A stretch of DNA of 22,826 nucleotides, from contig CAXTHM010000060.1 of NCBI GenBank assembly GCA_964244115.1, positions 1 through 22,826 of the forward strand, given 5' to 3'. The notes beneath the pieces were generated by a model. It ran no database searches and was not told the origin of the DNA. It saw only the letters and a program-made list of their open reading frames with translations. This DNA is from CADCWK01 sp964244115 (GTDB lineage Bacteria > Chloroflexota > Chloroflexia > Thermomicrobiales > UBA6265). A program made the position numbers and the translations under genes. Below are positions 1 through 7,004 of the stretch, in pieces (position 1 is the stretch's first letter; each line of letters begins with the position of its first letter).

Positions 1-1
1 G

Positions 2-280
2 CTCGAGCAGCACATGCCGGACGGCACGACCTGGACGCGGCCGGACGGCGGCTTCTTCATCTGGGTGACGCTCCCGGAGGGCCTCAACGCCTCGGAGCTG
101 GCCACCATGGCCCGTGAGCGCGGTGTCGAGTTCCTGCCCGGCGCGGCCTGCTACGCCGGCAAGGGTGGAGAGAACACCCTCCGCCTCTCGTTCTCGTTCG
201 CGACCGACGAGCAGATCCCCGAGGGCATCGAGATCCTCGGCCAGATCTTCAAGGATGAGCTCCGCGAGCAGGGCCGGTAA
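2..280 (+). CDS. PLP-dependent aminotransferase, class I/II (C-terminal fragment)
   Basis: The window opens inside this gene; only about 92 C-terminal residues are visible, ending in TAA. The motif PDGGFFIWVTLP, followed by a GVEFLPGAACY segment and NTLRLSFSF, is the C-terminal small domain of fold-type I aminotransferases related to 2-aminoadipate/LysN and MocR-type enzymes. The conserved Arg of RLSF normally binds the substrate alpha-carboxylate. The PLP lysine lies upstream of the window, so substrate cannot be judged. The gene is followed within 30 bp by a strong hairpin, so it ends its transcription unit. Confidence 0.8.
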   Translation, partial: LEQHMPDGTTWTRPDGGFFIWVTLPEGLNASELATMARERGVEFLPGAACYAGKGGENTLRLSFSFATDEQIPEGIEILGQIFKDELREQGR

Positions 281-307
281 CGGTTCGATTCATCTGACGA
301 GCTGAGT

Positions 308-345
308 GAGAGACGCCCCGCCGAGTATCCGGCGGGGCGTCTCTC
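308..345 (+). terminator. Intrinsic terminator-like hairpin after aminotransferase
   Basis: A perfect 16-bp stem (308-323 with 330-345) closes a 6-nt loop, 27 bp after the aminotransferase stop. The stem is very GC-rich and begins with GAGAGACG. No real T-run follows, which is common for terminators in high-GC genomes. Confidence 0.75.
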
Positions 346-401
346 GTGGTCGAATCAACGGTCGGAAGGGATGACAGCGCCGCGTCGACGACGTAGGGTC
401 A

Positions 402-412
402 CGGGCTTGCCC
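402..412 (+). repeat. Target site duplication, left (11 bp)
   Basis: CGGGCTTGCCC directly abuts the left inverted repeat of the IS and recurs exactly at 1641-1651 next to the right end. An 11-bp duplication is in the range made by the IS4 and IS231 subgroups of the IS4 family. Confidence 0.9.
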
Positions 413-425
413 CAATGGTGTCGCA
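413..425 (+). repeat. IS left terminal inverted repeat
   Basis: CAATGGTGTCGCA is the exact reverse complement of 1628-1640. The two sequences stop matching just inside the element. Confidence 0.92.
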
Positions 426-496
426 GGAAAACGACGGGGACTCCTCGGTAGACTGGAGGTGTCGAGCCATCCGGTCCCGCCAAGGAGCCCTGACGC

Positions 497-1627
497 ATGA
501 TACCCGCTTCCGCTCGGATACCCGCCTGCAGCCGCCGATTGCGCCGCATCCTGACCCCCGCCATCCGTCGTGCCGCCCAGTCGCCCGACGCCGACCGCTA
601 CCGCAAGCACTTCCCCGCTGCCGCTCACCTCTGGCTGCTCCTGCTGCATGGTCTCAGCGCGAGCCCCAGCCTGCGTCAGAGCTACGCGCTCCTCCTCGCC
701 GTGCCGGGCCTGTTCCGCCGGCTCGGTCTGCGTCAGGGCCTCAGCTTGAGCCAGCTGGCCCGCTCCACCACCAGCCGACCCAGTGCCTGCTTCGAAGCCC
801 TGCTCGCCGAGCTGGTCCGGCAGGCCCAACGCGGCGTCGTGCCCGACGCGTCGTGGCGGGCATTGCGCCGGGTCCAGATCCTCGACAGCACCTTCCTGCG
901 GCTCAGTGCCCAGCTCAGTCCCTGGAGCCGGGTCGGCACGGGCGTCCCCGGGGTCCGCCTCCAAACCGGGTTCGACCTGGCCCGCCACCTGCCGACCCAG
1001 CTCACCCTGACCCGGACCGACACGAACGACCATACCGCCTGTGCCACCTGGGATCTGACCCAGCTGCGCGGCTGGACCGTGCTGATCGACCTGGGGTACT
1101 ACGGCCACCGCCAGTTCGTCCGGCTGCGGGACCACGGCGTCTCGTTCCTGAGCCGGCTGCACCCCCAGGCCAGCTATCGAGTGACGGCCCAGCGCACCGT
1201 GGGGACCCGACCGACGCCGGAGGGCGATGTCGTGCTGAGCGACGAGACGGTCGGGCTGGGCAGCCCCAACAACCGCAAGGGAGCCGTGGTGCCCGGTATT
1301 CGGCTGATCCGCAGCCGCAACCGGGCGGGCAAGGAGCAGGCGTTCGTCACCGACCGGTTCGACCTGACGGCGTTCGAGCTGGTCCGGCTCTACCACTACC
1401 GGTGGCAGATCGAGCTGTTCTTCCGGTTCGTCAAGCGCCAGCTGGGGATGCTGTCGGTGCTAGGACACAGCCGGCCGGCGGTCTGGGTGACGGTGCTGCT
1501 GGTGGCGATGGTGGCGGTGCTGGTCGCGCTGGCCGAGGCAGCGCGTCCGCGCGCGATGAGCCGGATCGCCTGGCTGCGCGGGATTGGGCTGACGTTGCTG
1601 CTCGACATGGCCCTGCGCAGCGGTTAA
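497..1627 (+). CDS. IS4-family DDE transposase
   Basis: This 376-residue protein should catalyse cut-and-paste movement of the surrounding IS. The catalytic triad is visible: Asp130 (ILDSTFL), Asp198 (LIDLGYYGH) and Glu306. Glu306 lies in an exact Y-x2-R-x3-E-x6-K signature (Tyr299, Arg302, Glu306, Lys313), which defines the IS4 family. A beta-strand insertion region between the second Asp and the Glu is expected for the family. ATG 497 was chosen because AAGGAG lies 9 nt upstream. The C terminus is hydrophobic and Ala/Val/Leu rich. The frame is intact, with no stop or frameshift. Codon use is GC-rich like its neighbours, so the element looks adapted to this host or to a similar one. Confidence 0.93.
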   Translation: MIPASARIPACSRRLRRILTPAIRRAAQSPDADRYRKHFPAAAHLWLLLLHGLSASPSLRQSYALLLAVPGLFRRLGLRQGLSLSQLARSTTSRPSACFEALLAELVRQAQRGVVPDASWRALRRVQILDSTFLRLSAQLSPWSRVGTGVPGVRLQTGFDLARHLPTQLTLTRTDTNDHTACATWDLTQLRGWTVLIDLGYYGHRQFVRLRDHGVSFLSRLHPQASYRVTAQRTVGTRPTPEGDVVLSDETVGLGSPNNRKGAVVPGIRLIRSRNRAGKEQAFVTDRFDLTAFELVRLYHYRWQIELFFRFVKRQLGMLSVLGHSRPAVWVTVLLVAMVAVLVALAEAARPRAMSRIAWLRGIGLTLLLDMALRSG

Positions 1628-1640
1628 TGCGACACCATTG
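1628..1640 (+). repeat. IS right terminal inverted repeat
   Basis: TGCGACACCATTG exactly complements the left end and starts immediately after the transposase TAA. Confidence 0.92.
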
Positions 1641-1651
1641 CGGGCTTGCCC
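1641..1651 (+). repeat. Target site duplication, right (11 bp)
   Basis: CGGGCTTGCCC is identical to 402-412. It is itself the centre of a dyad: before insertion the site read GGTCA-C-GGGC-TT-GCCC-TGACC. Confidence 0.9.
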
Positions 1652-1735
1652 TGACCGGCCGCCGCAGCGGCCATCGCCCCGCAGGGCGATACCGGTGATG
1701 GGGACACGGGTGTGTGCGAGCAGACCCCTCCCCCA

Positions 1736-1768
1736 GCGAAGCGAGAACCCCTCCCCAGCTCGCTTCGC
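1736..1768. other. 10-bp inverted repeat in intergenic repeat region
   Basis: GCGAAGCGAG (1736-1745) pairs perfectly with CTCGCTTCGC (1759-1768) across 13 nt. It lies between two copies of the palindromic repeat family, in about 380 bp (1641-2016) where I see no protein-coding gene. Function is unknown; it may be another module of the repeat or a transcription stop. Confidence 0.5.
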
Positions 1769-1834
1769 GCAGGAGCTTCATGCTGGTCGCGCAAGCGCTC
1801 CTGTTCGTCGTGGAGGCGTTGGTGAAATCGCGAA

Positions 1835-1890
1835 GGGCGAAGCTTGCTAGTCCGGCTGCTGCGGTGGCCATCGCTCCGGCGGGCCACGAC
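1835..1890 (+). repeat. Palindromic intergenic repeat copy 2 (decayed)
   Basis: GGGCGAAGCTTGC (1835-1847) is identical to the start of the copy at 15079. It is followed in the same order by a degraded GGC-TGC-TGCG-GTGGCC hairpin and by ATCGCTCCGGCGGGC, a worn form of the ATCGCC hairpin. The orientation matches copy 1. Substitutions break both stems, so this copy looks older. Confidence 0.6.
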
Positions 1891-1932
1891 GCTGATCGCC
1901 GTGGGGCGGTCGTATCGAAACGCGCCTGTCGA

Positions 1933-1957
1933 CCACGCAGGCCGCCTTGCGGCGTGG
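1933..1957 (-). terminator. Possible terminator hairpin downstream of trpS
   Basis: CCACGC (1933-1938) pairs with GCGTGG (1952-1957), and an inner CGC/GCG pair shortens the loop. It lies about 60 bp beyond the trpS stop on the minus strand. No T-run follows, so the assignment is tentative; it could instead be part of the local repeats. Confidence 0.35.
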
Positions 1958-2016
1958 AGAAGGCCAGCGACGCGAGAGCCGGGACCCTGCGACCGAACGA
2001 CCACGCCTGGTTGCGA

Positions 2017-3054
2017 TCAGATCCCCAGACCCATCCGCTGCCGGACGACGTCCAGCTTTGGTCCGGCGATCGCCCGGGCCCGGTCTGCGCCCTCGGTCAG
2101 GACCCGGCGGACCTCGTCTGGGTTGCCGTTGAGGTCGGCCAACCGCTCCCGGATCGGGGTCAGGGCGGTGACGACGACCTCGGCCAGGTCGCCCTTGAAG
2201 GCACCGTAGCCCTTGCCCTCGTAGGCCGCCTCCACCTCCGGGATGCTCTGGCCGCTGAGCAGCGAGTAGATCGTGAGCAGGTTGTTCAGGGCGGGCTTGT
2301 CATCGCCACCTCGAACCTCGCTGCCGCTGTCCGTCACCGCCCGCTTCACCTTGCGGCGGATGGCGTCCGGCTCGTCGATCAGGTAGACCACCCCGGCCGG
2401 GGTGCCGGTGCTCTTGCTCATCTTCTTCGTCGGGTTGTCCAGCGCCATGATCCGGGCGCCTTCCGGCTTGATATCGGCCTGGGGTACCACGAACGTCTGG
2501 CCGTAGCGGGTGTTGAACCGGTGGGCGATGTCCCGGCTCAGTTCGATGTGCTGCTTCTGGTCCTCCCCGACCGGGACCAGGTCCGTGTCGTAGAGCAGGA
2601 TGTCGCAGGCTTGCAGGATCGGGTACGTGAACAGGGCGGCGGAGACGTCCTCACGACCGTCCGCCTTGTCCTTGAACTGGATCATGCGGCGGAGCTCGCC
2701 GAACTGCGTCACCGAGCCCAGCAGCCACTGCGCCTCGGTGTGCTCCCGGACATCGGACTGGACGAACAGGATCGTCTGGGCCGGGTCGATCCCGGCGGCG
2801 AGGAAGGTCGTCGCCAGTTCCAGCGTGTTGGCCTTGAGCTCGACCGGGTCGGTCGGCAGCGACAGGGCGTGGAGGTCTACGACGCAGAAGACGTTGTCCG
2901 ACTGCTCCTGCTGGGTGACCCAGTTCCGCAGCGCCCCGAGGTAGTTCCCGAGGTGGAGGTTGCCCGACGGCTGCATCCCGGAGAAGACGCGCTTGCGCCG
3001 GGTCGGGGCGGCGGTCTGGTCGGCGGTTGGGAACGCGATCGTCTGGGCGACCAT
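2017..3054 (-). CDS. trpS: Tryptophanyl-tRNA synthetase
   Basis: A cytoplasmic class Ic aminoacyl-tRNA synthetase that charges tRNA-Trp with tryptophan using ATP. The protein has 345 residues, close to bacterial TrpRS. The HIGH-type motif is PSGNLHLGN (residues 29-37) and the second signature is KMSKS (211-215). VPVGEDQKQHIEL, between them, is typical of the Rossmann core. The open frame continues upstream, but ATG 3054 is preferred because AGGAGA lies just upstream and the extra residues match nothing expected. The N terminus carries about 20 poorly conserved residues before the catalytic core. It lies 119 bp downstream of the HxlR-type gene on the same strand and probably has its own promoter. 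No T-box is visible in the short leader. Confidence 0.96.
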   Translation of the reverse strand: MVAQTIAFPTADQTAAPTRRKRVFSGMQPSGNLHLGNYLGALRNWVTQQEQSDNVFCVVDLHALSLPTDPVELKANTLELATTFLAAGIDPAQTILFVQSDVREHTEAQWLLGSVTQFGELRRMIQFKDKADGREDVSAALFTYPILQACDILLYDTDLVPVGEDQKQHIELSRDIAHRFNTRYGQTFVVPQADIKPEGARIMALDNPTKKMSKSTGTPAGVVYLIDEPDAIRRKVKRAVTDSGSEVRGGDDKPALNNLLTIYSLLSGQSIPEVEAAYEGKGYGAFKGDLAEVVVTALTPIRERLADLNGNPDEVRRVLTEGADRARAIAGPKLDVVRQRMGLGI

Positions 3055-3151
3055 GGCTGTCTCCTGGGATGGCGAACCGGGGTGGGGGAACCGGCCGGGG
3101 CACGGGATCGCCCCGGAGCGACGACTCACGGGGCGGCTCGACGACCGGTAC

Positions 3152-3157
3152 AGTATA
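3152..3157 (-). promoter_or_regulatory. Candidate -10 element of trpS
   Basis: On the minus strand this reads TATACT followed by GT, about 100 bp upstream of the trpS start. The same TATACTGT occurs before the class V aminotransferase and the S1 gene. No good -35 is seen at 16-18 bp, so confidence rests on the -10 and its position alone. Confidence 0.4.
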
Positions 3158-3173
3158 GGCAATCGCGCCCGGA

Positions 3174-3563
3174 TCAGGCCGGTTCGTTCGGCTCATGGCA
3201 GCCGTCATCGCTCAGCCAGCTCCTGCCGAACGTCCGCATGCTCTCGATCACCGGCAGCAGGGCGTGACCCTTCTCGGTCAGGGAATACTCCACTCGCGGT
3301 GGGACCTCGGCGAAGCAGTGGCGGTCGACGACGCCGGCTTCTTCCATCCGCTTGAGGCGCTCGGACAGCGTCTTGGGACTGATCCCGCCGAGGGACCGCT
3401 CGAGCTCGCTGAAGCGGCGGCACCCTTCGGCGAGGTCGCGGACGATGAGGGGTGTCCAGCGGTTGCCGATGATCCGTGCCGTCTGCTCGACAGGGCAGCC
3501 GATCGTCGCCGAACGGTCCTCGTGCTCGATACCAGGGGTGGACCGGGATGTGATGGTGACCAT
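3174..3563 (-). CDS. HxlR-family winged-helix transcriptional regulator
   Basis: A 129-residue regulator of the HxlR/YodB type. The segment CPVEQTARIIGNRWTPLIVRD (Cys23 onward) is the family's N-terminal signature. The recognition helix follows in FSELERSLGGISPKTLSERL (51-70), then the beta-wing PPRVEYSLTEKG (88-99). In several members the conserved N-terminal Cys senses electrophiles or disulfide stress; whether it does so here is inference. ATG 3563 was chosen over an upstream ATG at 3614; neither has a convincing SD. The gene diverges from the MBL-fold hydrolase, a layout typical of a regulator and its target. Confidence 0.85.
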   Translation of the reverse strand: MVTITSRSTPGIEHEDRSATIGCPVEQTARIIGNRWTPLIVRDLAEGCRRFSELERSLGGISPKTLSERLKRMEEAGVVDRHCFAEVPPRVEYSLTEKGHALLPVIESMRTFGRSWLSDDGCHEPNEPA

Positions 3564-3675
3564 GTTCGCCGTCTTTCCCACCGTGTGATGAGCCGCTAAG
3601 CTGGCTCGGGACATCCGGTTGCGCCAATGCTGGCCGGTCCAGGCGACGCACCGGCCAGCCGACCCTGTCCCGGCA

Positions 3676-3698
3676 AGTAACTATAGAAATGATAGCAC
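3676..3698. promoter_or_regulatory. AT-rich dyad, candidate operator between hxlR-type gene and MBL gene
   Basis: CTAT (3681-3684) and ATAG (3692-3695) are separated by 7 nt inside a conspicuously AT-rich patch in GC-rich DNA, between two divergent genes. HxlR-family dimers bind short dyads with spacing of this order. The patch also contains TATAGT on the minus strand, a possible -10 for the regulator. Function is inferred from position and symmetry only. Confidence 0.35.
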
Positions 3699-3742
3699 TC
3701 CTCGACCATCAGGGTGATTCGCAGCAGACGGGACAGGGAAAC

Positions 3743-4579
3743 GTGGCAGAACGACCGACGAACGATGCGGGCGACGGGACGCTCTCGCAGGGATGGTTCA
3801 GCGTCACCCGGCTGGAGCCGGGCGTGACGATGATCGGCGAGCCGCTGCACGCTGAGGACCCTAAGAGCTTCCTGGTCGAGGGGACCGACCGGGCCGTGCT
3901 GATCGACACCGGGATCGGCGTTGGCCACCTCGGCCAGCTGGTCCGGGAGCTGACCCGGCTTCCGGTCACCGTCGTGACGAGCCACGCCCACTGGGACCAC
4001 GTCGGCGGCCACCGCTGGTTCGCCGACATCCGGGCGCCGTCGGGGGCGCAGGCAGCGCTCCGGGACGGTTGGGACGATGAGCGGATGCGGCGGGCGCTCG
4101 ACCCGTCCCAGCTCAGCGGGCCGCTCCCGGCCGGGACCGACCCCGCCCACGCCGCCATCCCGCCGCTGACCGACCTGGAGACGATCGGCGACGGCGACAT
4201 GATCGACCTCGGCGGCCGGACGCTGGAGATCATGGCGGCACCGGGCCACGCCTCCGAGCTGATCGTGCTGCTGGACCGCACCAACGGGATCCTGTTCGGG
4301 ACGGACGCCGTCTACGCCGCCGCCCTCTACGCCCAGATGCCGGACAGCGACCTGGCGGTCTACCTTGCCACGCTTCAGCGACTCAGCGCCCTGGTGCCCG
4401 ATCTGCGGGTCGTCTACTCGTCCCATGGGACCGTCCCGTTCGCGCCCGACCTGATCCTGAGGATGACCGAGGCGATGCGCGAGGTGATCGACGGTCGCCC
4501 GGCGGACGGCGAGGAGTTCGGTGGGCAGCGGCACGACTTCGGGGCGTTCGGGATCGTCACGGCCGCCAGCTCCGACTGA
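3743..4579 (+). CDS. MBL-fold metallo-hydrolase
   Basis: A metallo-beta-lactamase fold hydrolase, about 278 residues from the GTG chosen. HAHWDH (residues 81-86) is the HxHxDH metal motif. Later ligands are the His of APGHAS, the Asp of FGTDAV and the His of SSHGTV, so a full binuclear centre is present. The sequence looks like a general or glyoxalase-II-like subgroup; the substrate is unknown. GTG 3743 is preferred to ATG 3689: GGGAC/AGGGA stretches precede it, while ATG 3689 has no SD and lies within the putative operator. The gene diverges from an HxlR-type regulator that may control it. No signal peptide is evident. Confidence 0.85.
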   Translation: MAERPTNDAGDGTLSQGWFSVTRLEPGVTMIGEPLHAEDPKSFLVEGTDRAVLIDTGIGVGHLGQLVRELTRLPVTVVTSHAHWDHVGGHRWFADIRAPSGAQAALRDGWDDERMRRALDPSQLSGPLPAGTDPAHAAIPPLTDLETIGDGDMIDLGGRTLEIMAAPGHASELIVLLDRTNGILFGTDAVYAAALYAQMPDSDLAVYLATLQRLSALVPDLRVVYSSHGTVPFAPDLILRMTEAMREVIDGRPADGEEFGGQRHDFGAFGIVTAASSD

Positions 4580-4665
4580 TCGGACCCGCGGCTGGGGCCG
4601 GATGGCACAATGGACGGCAGCGTGAGCGGTGCTGACGATCGTGAGCGAGACGAGACGGAGCGGGA

Positions 4666-5022
4666 ATGCGTCACATCAACCGGCTGATCGCCTATCTGGT
4701 GGCGGGGCTGCTCGCGGTCCTGATCGCCGGGCTCATCTCCCAGGAGCGGCTGATCGGTTACGACGACCGCACCTCGGTCCTGGTCTTCGCCCTCGTGCTG
4801 GGGGCGATCAACGCCTGGATCCGGCCGGTCATCCAGTTGCTGGCGTTGCCGTTGACCTGCCTGACGTTCGGGCTGTTCTCGGTCGTCGTCAACGCGGCGC
4901 TGTTCGGGCTGGCGGCCTGGCTGGTCCCGGGTATCACGGTCAGCGTCCTTGGGTCCCTGGTCGGCGCCGTCATCACCGGCATCCTGAGCGGGATCATCTT
5001 CAGCATCCTGGATGAGCGCTGA
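4666..5022 (+). CDS. Four-helix membrane protein of the phage-holin-4 superfamily (PF04020-like)
   Basis: A 118-residue, very hydrophobic inner-membrane protein. Four hydrophobic segments are clear (about residues 5-25, 36-58, 64-87, 92-114). The features AINAWIRP after helix 2 and LTFGLF...VNAALFGLAAWLVPG match the small 'phage holin family' proteins that are widespread in bacterial chromosomes. The family name comes from similarity to mycobacteriophage holins; there is no phage context here and the cellular role is unknown. GGAGCGGGA supplies the ribosome site just before ATG 4666. Its TGA shares one base with the next ATG, so the two genes are probably translationally coupled. Confidence 0.82.
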   Translation: MRHINRLIAYLVAGLLAVLIAGLISQERLIGYDDRTSVLVFALVLGAINAWIRPVIQLLALPLTCLTFGLFSVVVNAALFGLAAWLVPGITVSVLGSLVGAVITGILSGIIFSILDER

Positions 5023-5624
5023 TGGCTGACGAGATTCGCCCCACCCATCTGGACGGTCCGGTCTGGCCGACCGAGCGGCGCCGCTTCGACGTCCCGCTCA
5101 CGATCGGCGTGATCAGCGACACCCACGTCTACGCCCACGGCAGTCGCCGCGTCCCGCCGGACGTGCTGGCGCTGTTCCGGCGGTTCGCGTGCGGGCTGCT
5201 CGTCCACTGCGGCGACGCCAACATCGGTGAGGTGCTCGACGAGCTGGCCGAGATCGCTCCCCTGATCGCCGTCGTCGGGAACAACGACGAGTATGAGCTC
5301 CAGGATGCATTGCCGGAGGAGGCCTGGTTCGACGTCGGGCCGCACCGGTTCGTCGCCATCCACGGCCATCGCCGCAAGGGCCTCTCGGCTCGCGCCACCG
5401 CGAAGACGTACGCCGACCGGGCGGCCTGCGTCGTCTACGGCCACAGCCATGAGCCGGTGATCGAGACCGAGGGCGGGGCGATCCTGTTCAACCCCGGCTC
5501 GGCGACCGACCGGCGCTGGCACCCGCACTTCGGCGTCGGGCTGATCCACGTCACCGACGAGAAGATCACGCCCGAGCTCGTCCTCTACCTCAACCCCGCC
5601 CATCTCGTGAACATCAAGCCCTGA
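5022..5624 (+). CDS. YfcE/MJ0936-type metallophosphoesterase
   Basis: A 200-residue calcineurin-like phosphoesterase. The metal motifs appear in order: SDTH (Asp33, His35), HCGDA (Asp65), GNND (86-89), HGH (114-116) and GHSH (140-143), followed by NPGS. This matches compact bacterial enzymes such as YfcE, which cleave phosphodiesters with Mn2+ in vitro; the physiological substrate is not established for most of them. The first 24 residues precede the usual start of the fold and look variable. ATG 5022 overlaps the stop of the preceding membrane protein gene (TGATG), supporting coupled expression. Confidence 0.88.
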   Translation: MADEIRPTHLDGPVWPTERRRFDVPLTIGVISDTHVYAHGSRRVPPDVLALFRRFACGLLVHCGDANIGEVLDELAEIAPLIAVVGNNDEYELQDALPEEAWFDVGPHRFVAIHGHRRKGLSARATAKTYADRAACVVYGHSHEPVIETEGGAILFNPGSATDRRWHPHFGVGLIHVTDEKITPELVLYLNPAHLVNIKP

Positions 5625-5705
5625 CCCGGTCGATCGGACCGCCATCGCCAGAACCCTGGACCTGGCTCAGTGCCGGATAGCCGAACATCCGGCCGGTCGG
5701 CCCGA

Positions 5706-5711
5706 TATACT
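5706..5711 (+). promoter_or_regulatory. Candidate -10 element of the class V aminotransferase gene
   Basis: TATACT followed by GT, about 110 bp upstream of the chosen GTG start and 80 bp after the preceding stop. The -35 region is not recognisable. Confidence 0.35.
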
Positions 5712-5729
5712 GTGGTATCGCGATCCGGT

Positions 5730-5758
5730 GGACATGTTCGATCCCCGGAACGGTGTCC
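5730..5758 (+). other. Imperfect hairpin in the aminotransferase leader
   Basis: GGACA pairs with TGTCC and GTTC with GAAC, with a small internal loop and an 8-nt apical loop. It sits in the roughly 100-nt leader between the candidate -10 and the start codon. It does not match any riboswitch class I know. Confidence 0.3.
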
Positions 5759-5818
5759 ATCTGGCTCAGTCGGGCGGTCCATTCGCTGGGGCGTGCGGCA
5801 CATGGAATGAGGTGCGGC

Positions 5819-6985
5819 GTGGCCGTAGGAACCCAGCGACCGGCTCTGGCCGATATCGAGGCCGGTGTGATCGACCTCTCGTTCCTTCCCGAGCTGTCGG
5901 ACCCGACCGATCTGCGAATCCCCGGTCCGACGCCGCTCCCGCCAGCCGTCGTCGAGGCGATGCGGAGGCCGATGGTCCAGGGCCGCTCGCCGCAGATGTC
6001 CGCGTTCTACCTGGAGACGCTGCGTCTCGCCCGGGAGATGCACCGCACCGACGGCGAGGTCCTGATCTGGGCCGGCACGGGCTCGGCGGGGTGGGAGATC
6101 CCGATCGTCAACCTGCTGGAGCCGGGCGACCCGGTCCTGGCGATGGTGAACGGGGACTTCGGCGACCGCTTTGCCAAGGCCGGTGTCGCGCTCGGGCTGA
6201 CGGTCAACCGGGTCGACGTCCCCTGGGGGCAGGCGGTGACCGAGGAGGACTTGCGCACCGCGCTGGCGGCCTATCCCGAGGTCAGGGCTGTCTTCCTGAC
6301 CCACAACGAGACCTCGACCGGGGTGACCAACCCGGTGCCGGAACTGACCCGGATCGCGCACGACGCCGGCGCGATGGTCTTCCTCGACAGCGTCAGCGGC
6401 GTCGGCGCGATCCCGCTGGAGATGGATGCCTGGGACGTCGATGTCGTCCTGTCCGGGTCGCAGAAGGCCTGGATGTGCCCGCCGGGTCTGACGATCATGG
6501 CGTTCTCCCCCAAGGCGCTCGCTCGCGGTGAGGCGCTCGAAGGCCGTGGCTTCGCCCGGTACTTCTTCGACCTCGCCACGTCGCGTGTCGCCGCCCGCGA
6601 CGGCTCGACGGCCACGACGATGCCGTTGACGCTGGTCTACGCCTTCCGGACGGCACTCGAATTGCTCGCGGCGGAAGGGCTCGACGAGGCCTGGGCGCGA
6701 CACGCCCGCCTCGGCGCCCTGACCCGTGAGCGCCTGACCGGGCTCGGGCTGGAGCTGTTCGCCGACCCGGCCTATGCCTCCGACAGCGTGACGACCTTCC
6801 GCACGCCGGCGGGCTTCACGGCGACCAGCCTGCGCGACGCGATCCGGGATCAGTCCGGGATCGAGATCGCTACGGGGCAGGGCCCAATCAGGGACTCCGT
6901 CAACCGGGTCGGCCATCTCGGCTGGGTCCACGAGACGGAGATGCTGCGAGCCTTCGATGCCATCGGGGAGACGCTGCGAGGCTAG
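5819..6985 (+). CDS. Class V aminotransferase, alanine/serine-glyoxylate type
   Basis: A PLP enzyme of about 388 residues resembling alanine-glyoxylate and serine-glyoxylate aminotransferases. IPGPTPLPP (34-42) is the family's N-terminal motif. THNETSTGV (161-169) lies in the cofactor region, Asp190 (VFLDSVSG) contacts the PLP ring, and Lys216 (GSQKAWMCPPG) is the Schiff-base lysine. The exact amino donor (alanine, serine or a purine-catabolism amino acid) cannot be decided by eye. The frame is open from 5753, but GTG 5819 is chosen because GAGGT lies 7 nt upstream and the homologous region starts after it. The gene is followed 19 bp later by an acetyltransferase, suggesting co-transcription. 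Confidence 0.86.
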   Translation: MAVGTQRPALADIEAGVIDLSFLPELSDPTDLRIPGPTPLPPAVVEAMRRPMVQGRSPQMSAFYLETLRLAREMHRTDGEVLIWAGTGSAGWEIPIVNLLEPGDPVLAMVNGDFGDRFAKAGVALGLTVNRVDVPWGQAVTEEDLRTALAAYPEVRAVFLTHNETSTGVTNPVPELTRIAHDAGAMVFLDSVSGVGAIPLEMDAWDVDVVLSGSQKAWMCPPGLTIMAFSPKALARGEALEGRGFARYFFDLATSRVAARDGSTATTMPLTLVYAFRTALELLAAEGLDEAWARHARLGALTRERLTGLGLELFADPAYASDSVTTFRTPAGFTATSLRDAIRDQSGIEIATGQGPIRDSVNRVGHLGWVHETEMLRAFDAIGETLRG

Positions 6986-7004
6986 ACCCGGAGAGGAGCG
7001 ACCC

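Larger units (their letters stand above)
413..1640 (+). mobile_element. IS4-family insertion sequence, complete (1228 bp)
   Basis: The ends are perfect 13-bp inverted repeats (CAATGGTGTCGCA at 413-425, its complement at 1628-1640). An exact 11-bp direct repeat flanks them. One open transposase gene fills the element, with its stop codon (1625-1627) touching the right inverted repeat. Intact ends, intact target duplication and an uninterrupted gene suggest a recent insertion that may still be mobile. The group within IS4 cannot be fixed without a database comparison. Confidence 0.92.
393..1690 (+). repeat. Palindromic intergenic repeat copy 1, split by the IS
   Basis: The repeat is in two pieces. 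The left piece (393-412) starts GTAGGG and runs into CGGGCTTGCCC. The right piece (1641-1690) continues after the IS and holds two adjacent hairpins: 1657-1672 (6-bp stem, loop CGCA) and 1673-1690 (7-bp stem ATCGCCC, loop CGCA). Joining the pieces and removing one target duplication gives the same order of modules as the copies at 15075 and 15231: GTAGGG arm, GCTTGC core, GGCCGC hairpin, ATCGCC hairpin, then A-CGG. The alignment was made by eye. Confidence 0.7.

Noticed and set aside
1641..2016. CRISPR array or second transposon next to the IS
   Set aside because: There are no regularly spaced direct repeats and no transposase frame; the structure is explained by palindromic repeat copies and single inverted repeats.
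3055..3150. T-box riboswitch upstream of trpS
   Set aside because: The leader is under 100 nt and contains no T-box core or terminator/antiterminator pair.
1714..3267. 517-codon plus-strand open frame across the repeat region and trpS
   Set aside because: It is antisense to trpS for most of its length, and its beginning is translated palindromic repeat.
4666..5022. Phage lysis holin or prophage remnant
   Set aside because: Only the superfamily name suggests phage. Neighbours are cellular genes and no endolysin or structural gene is present.
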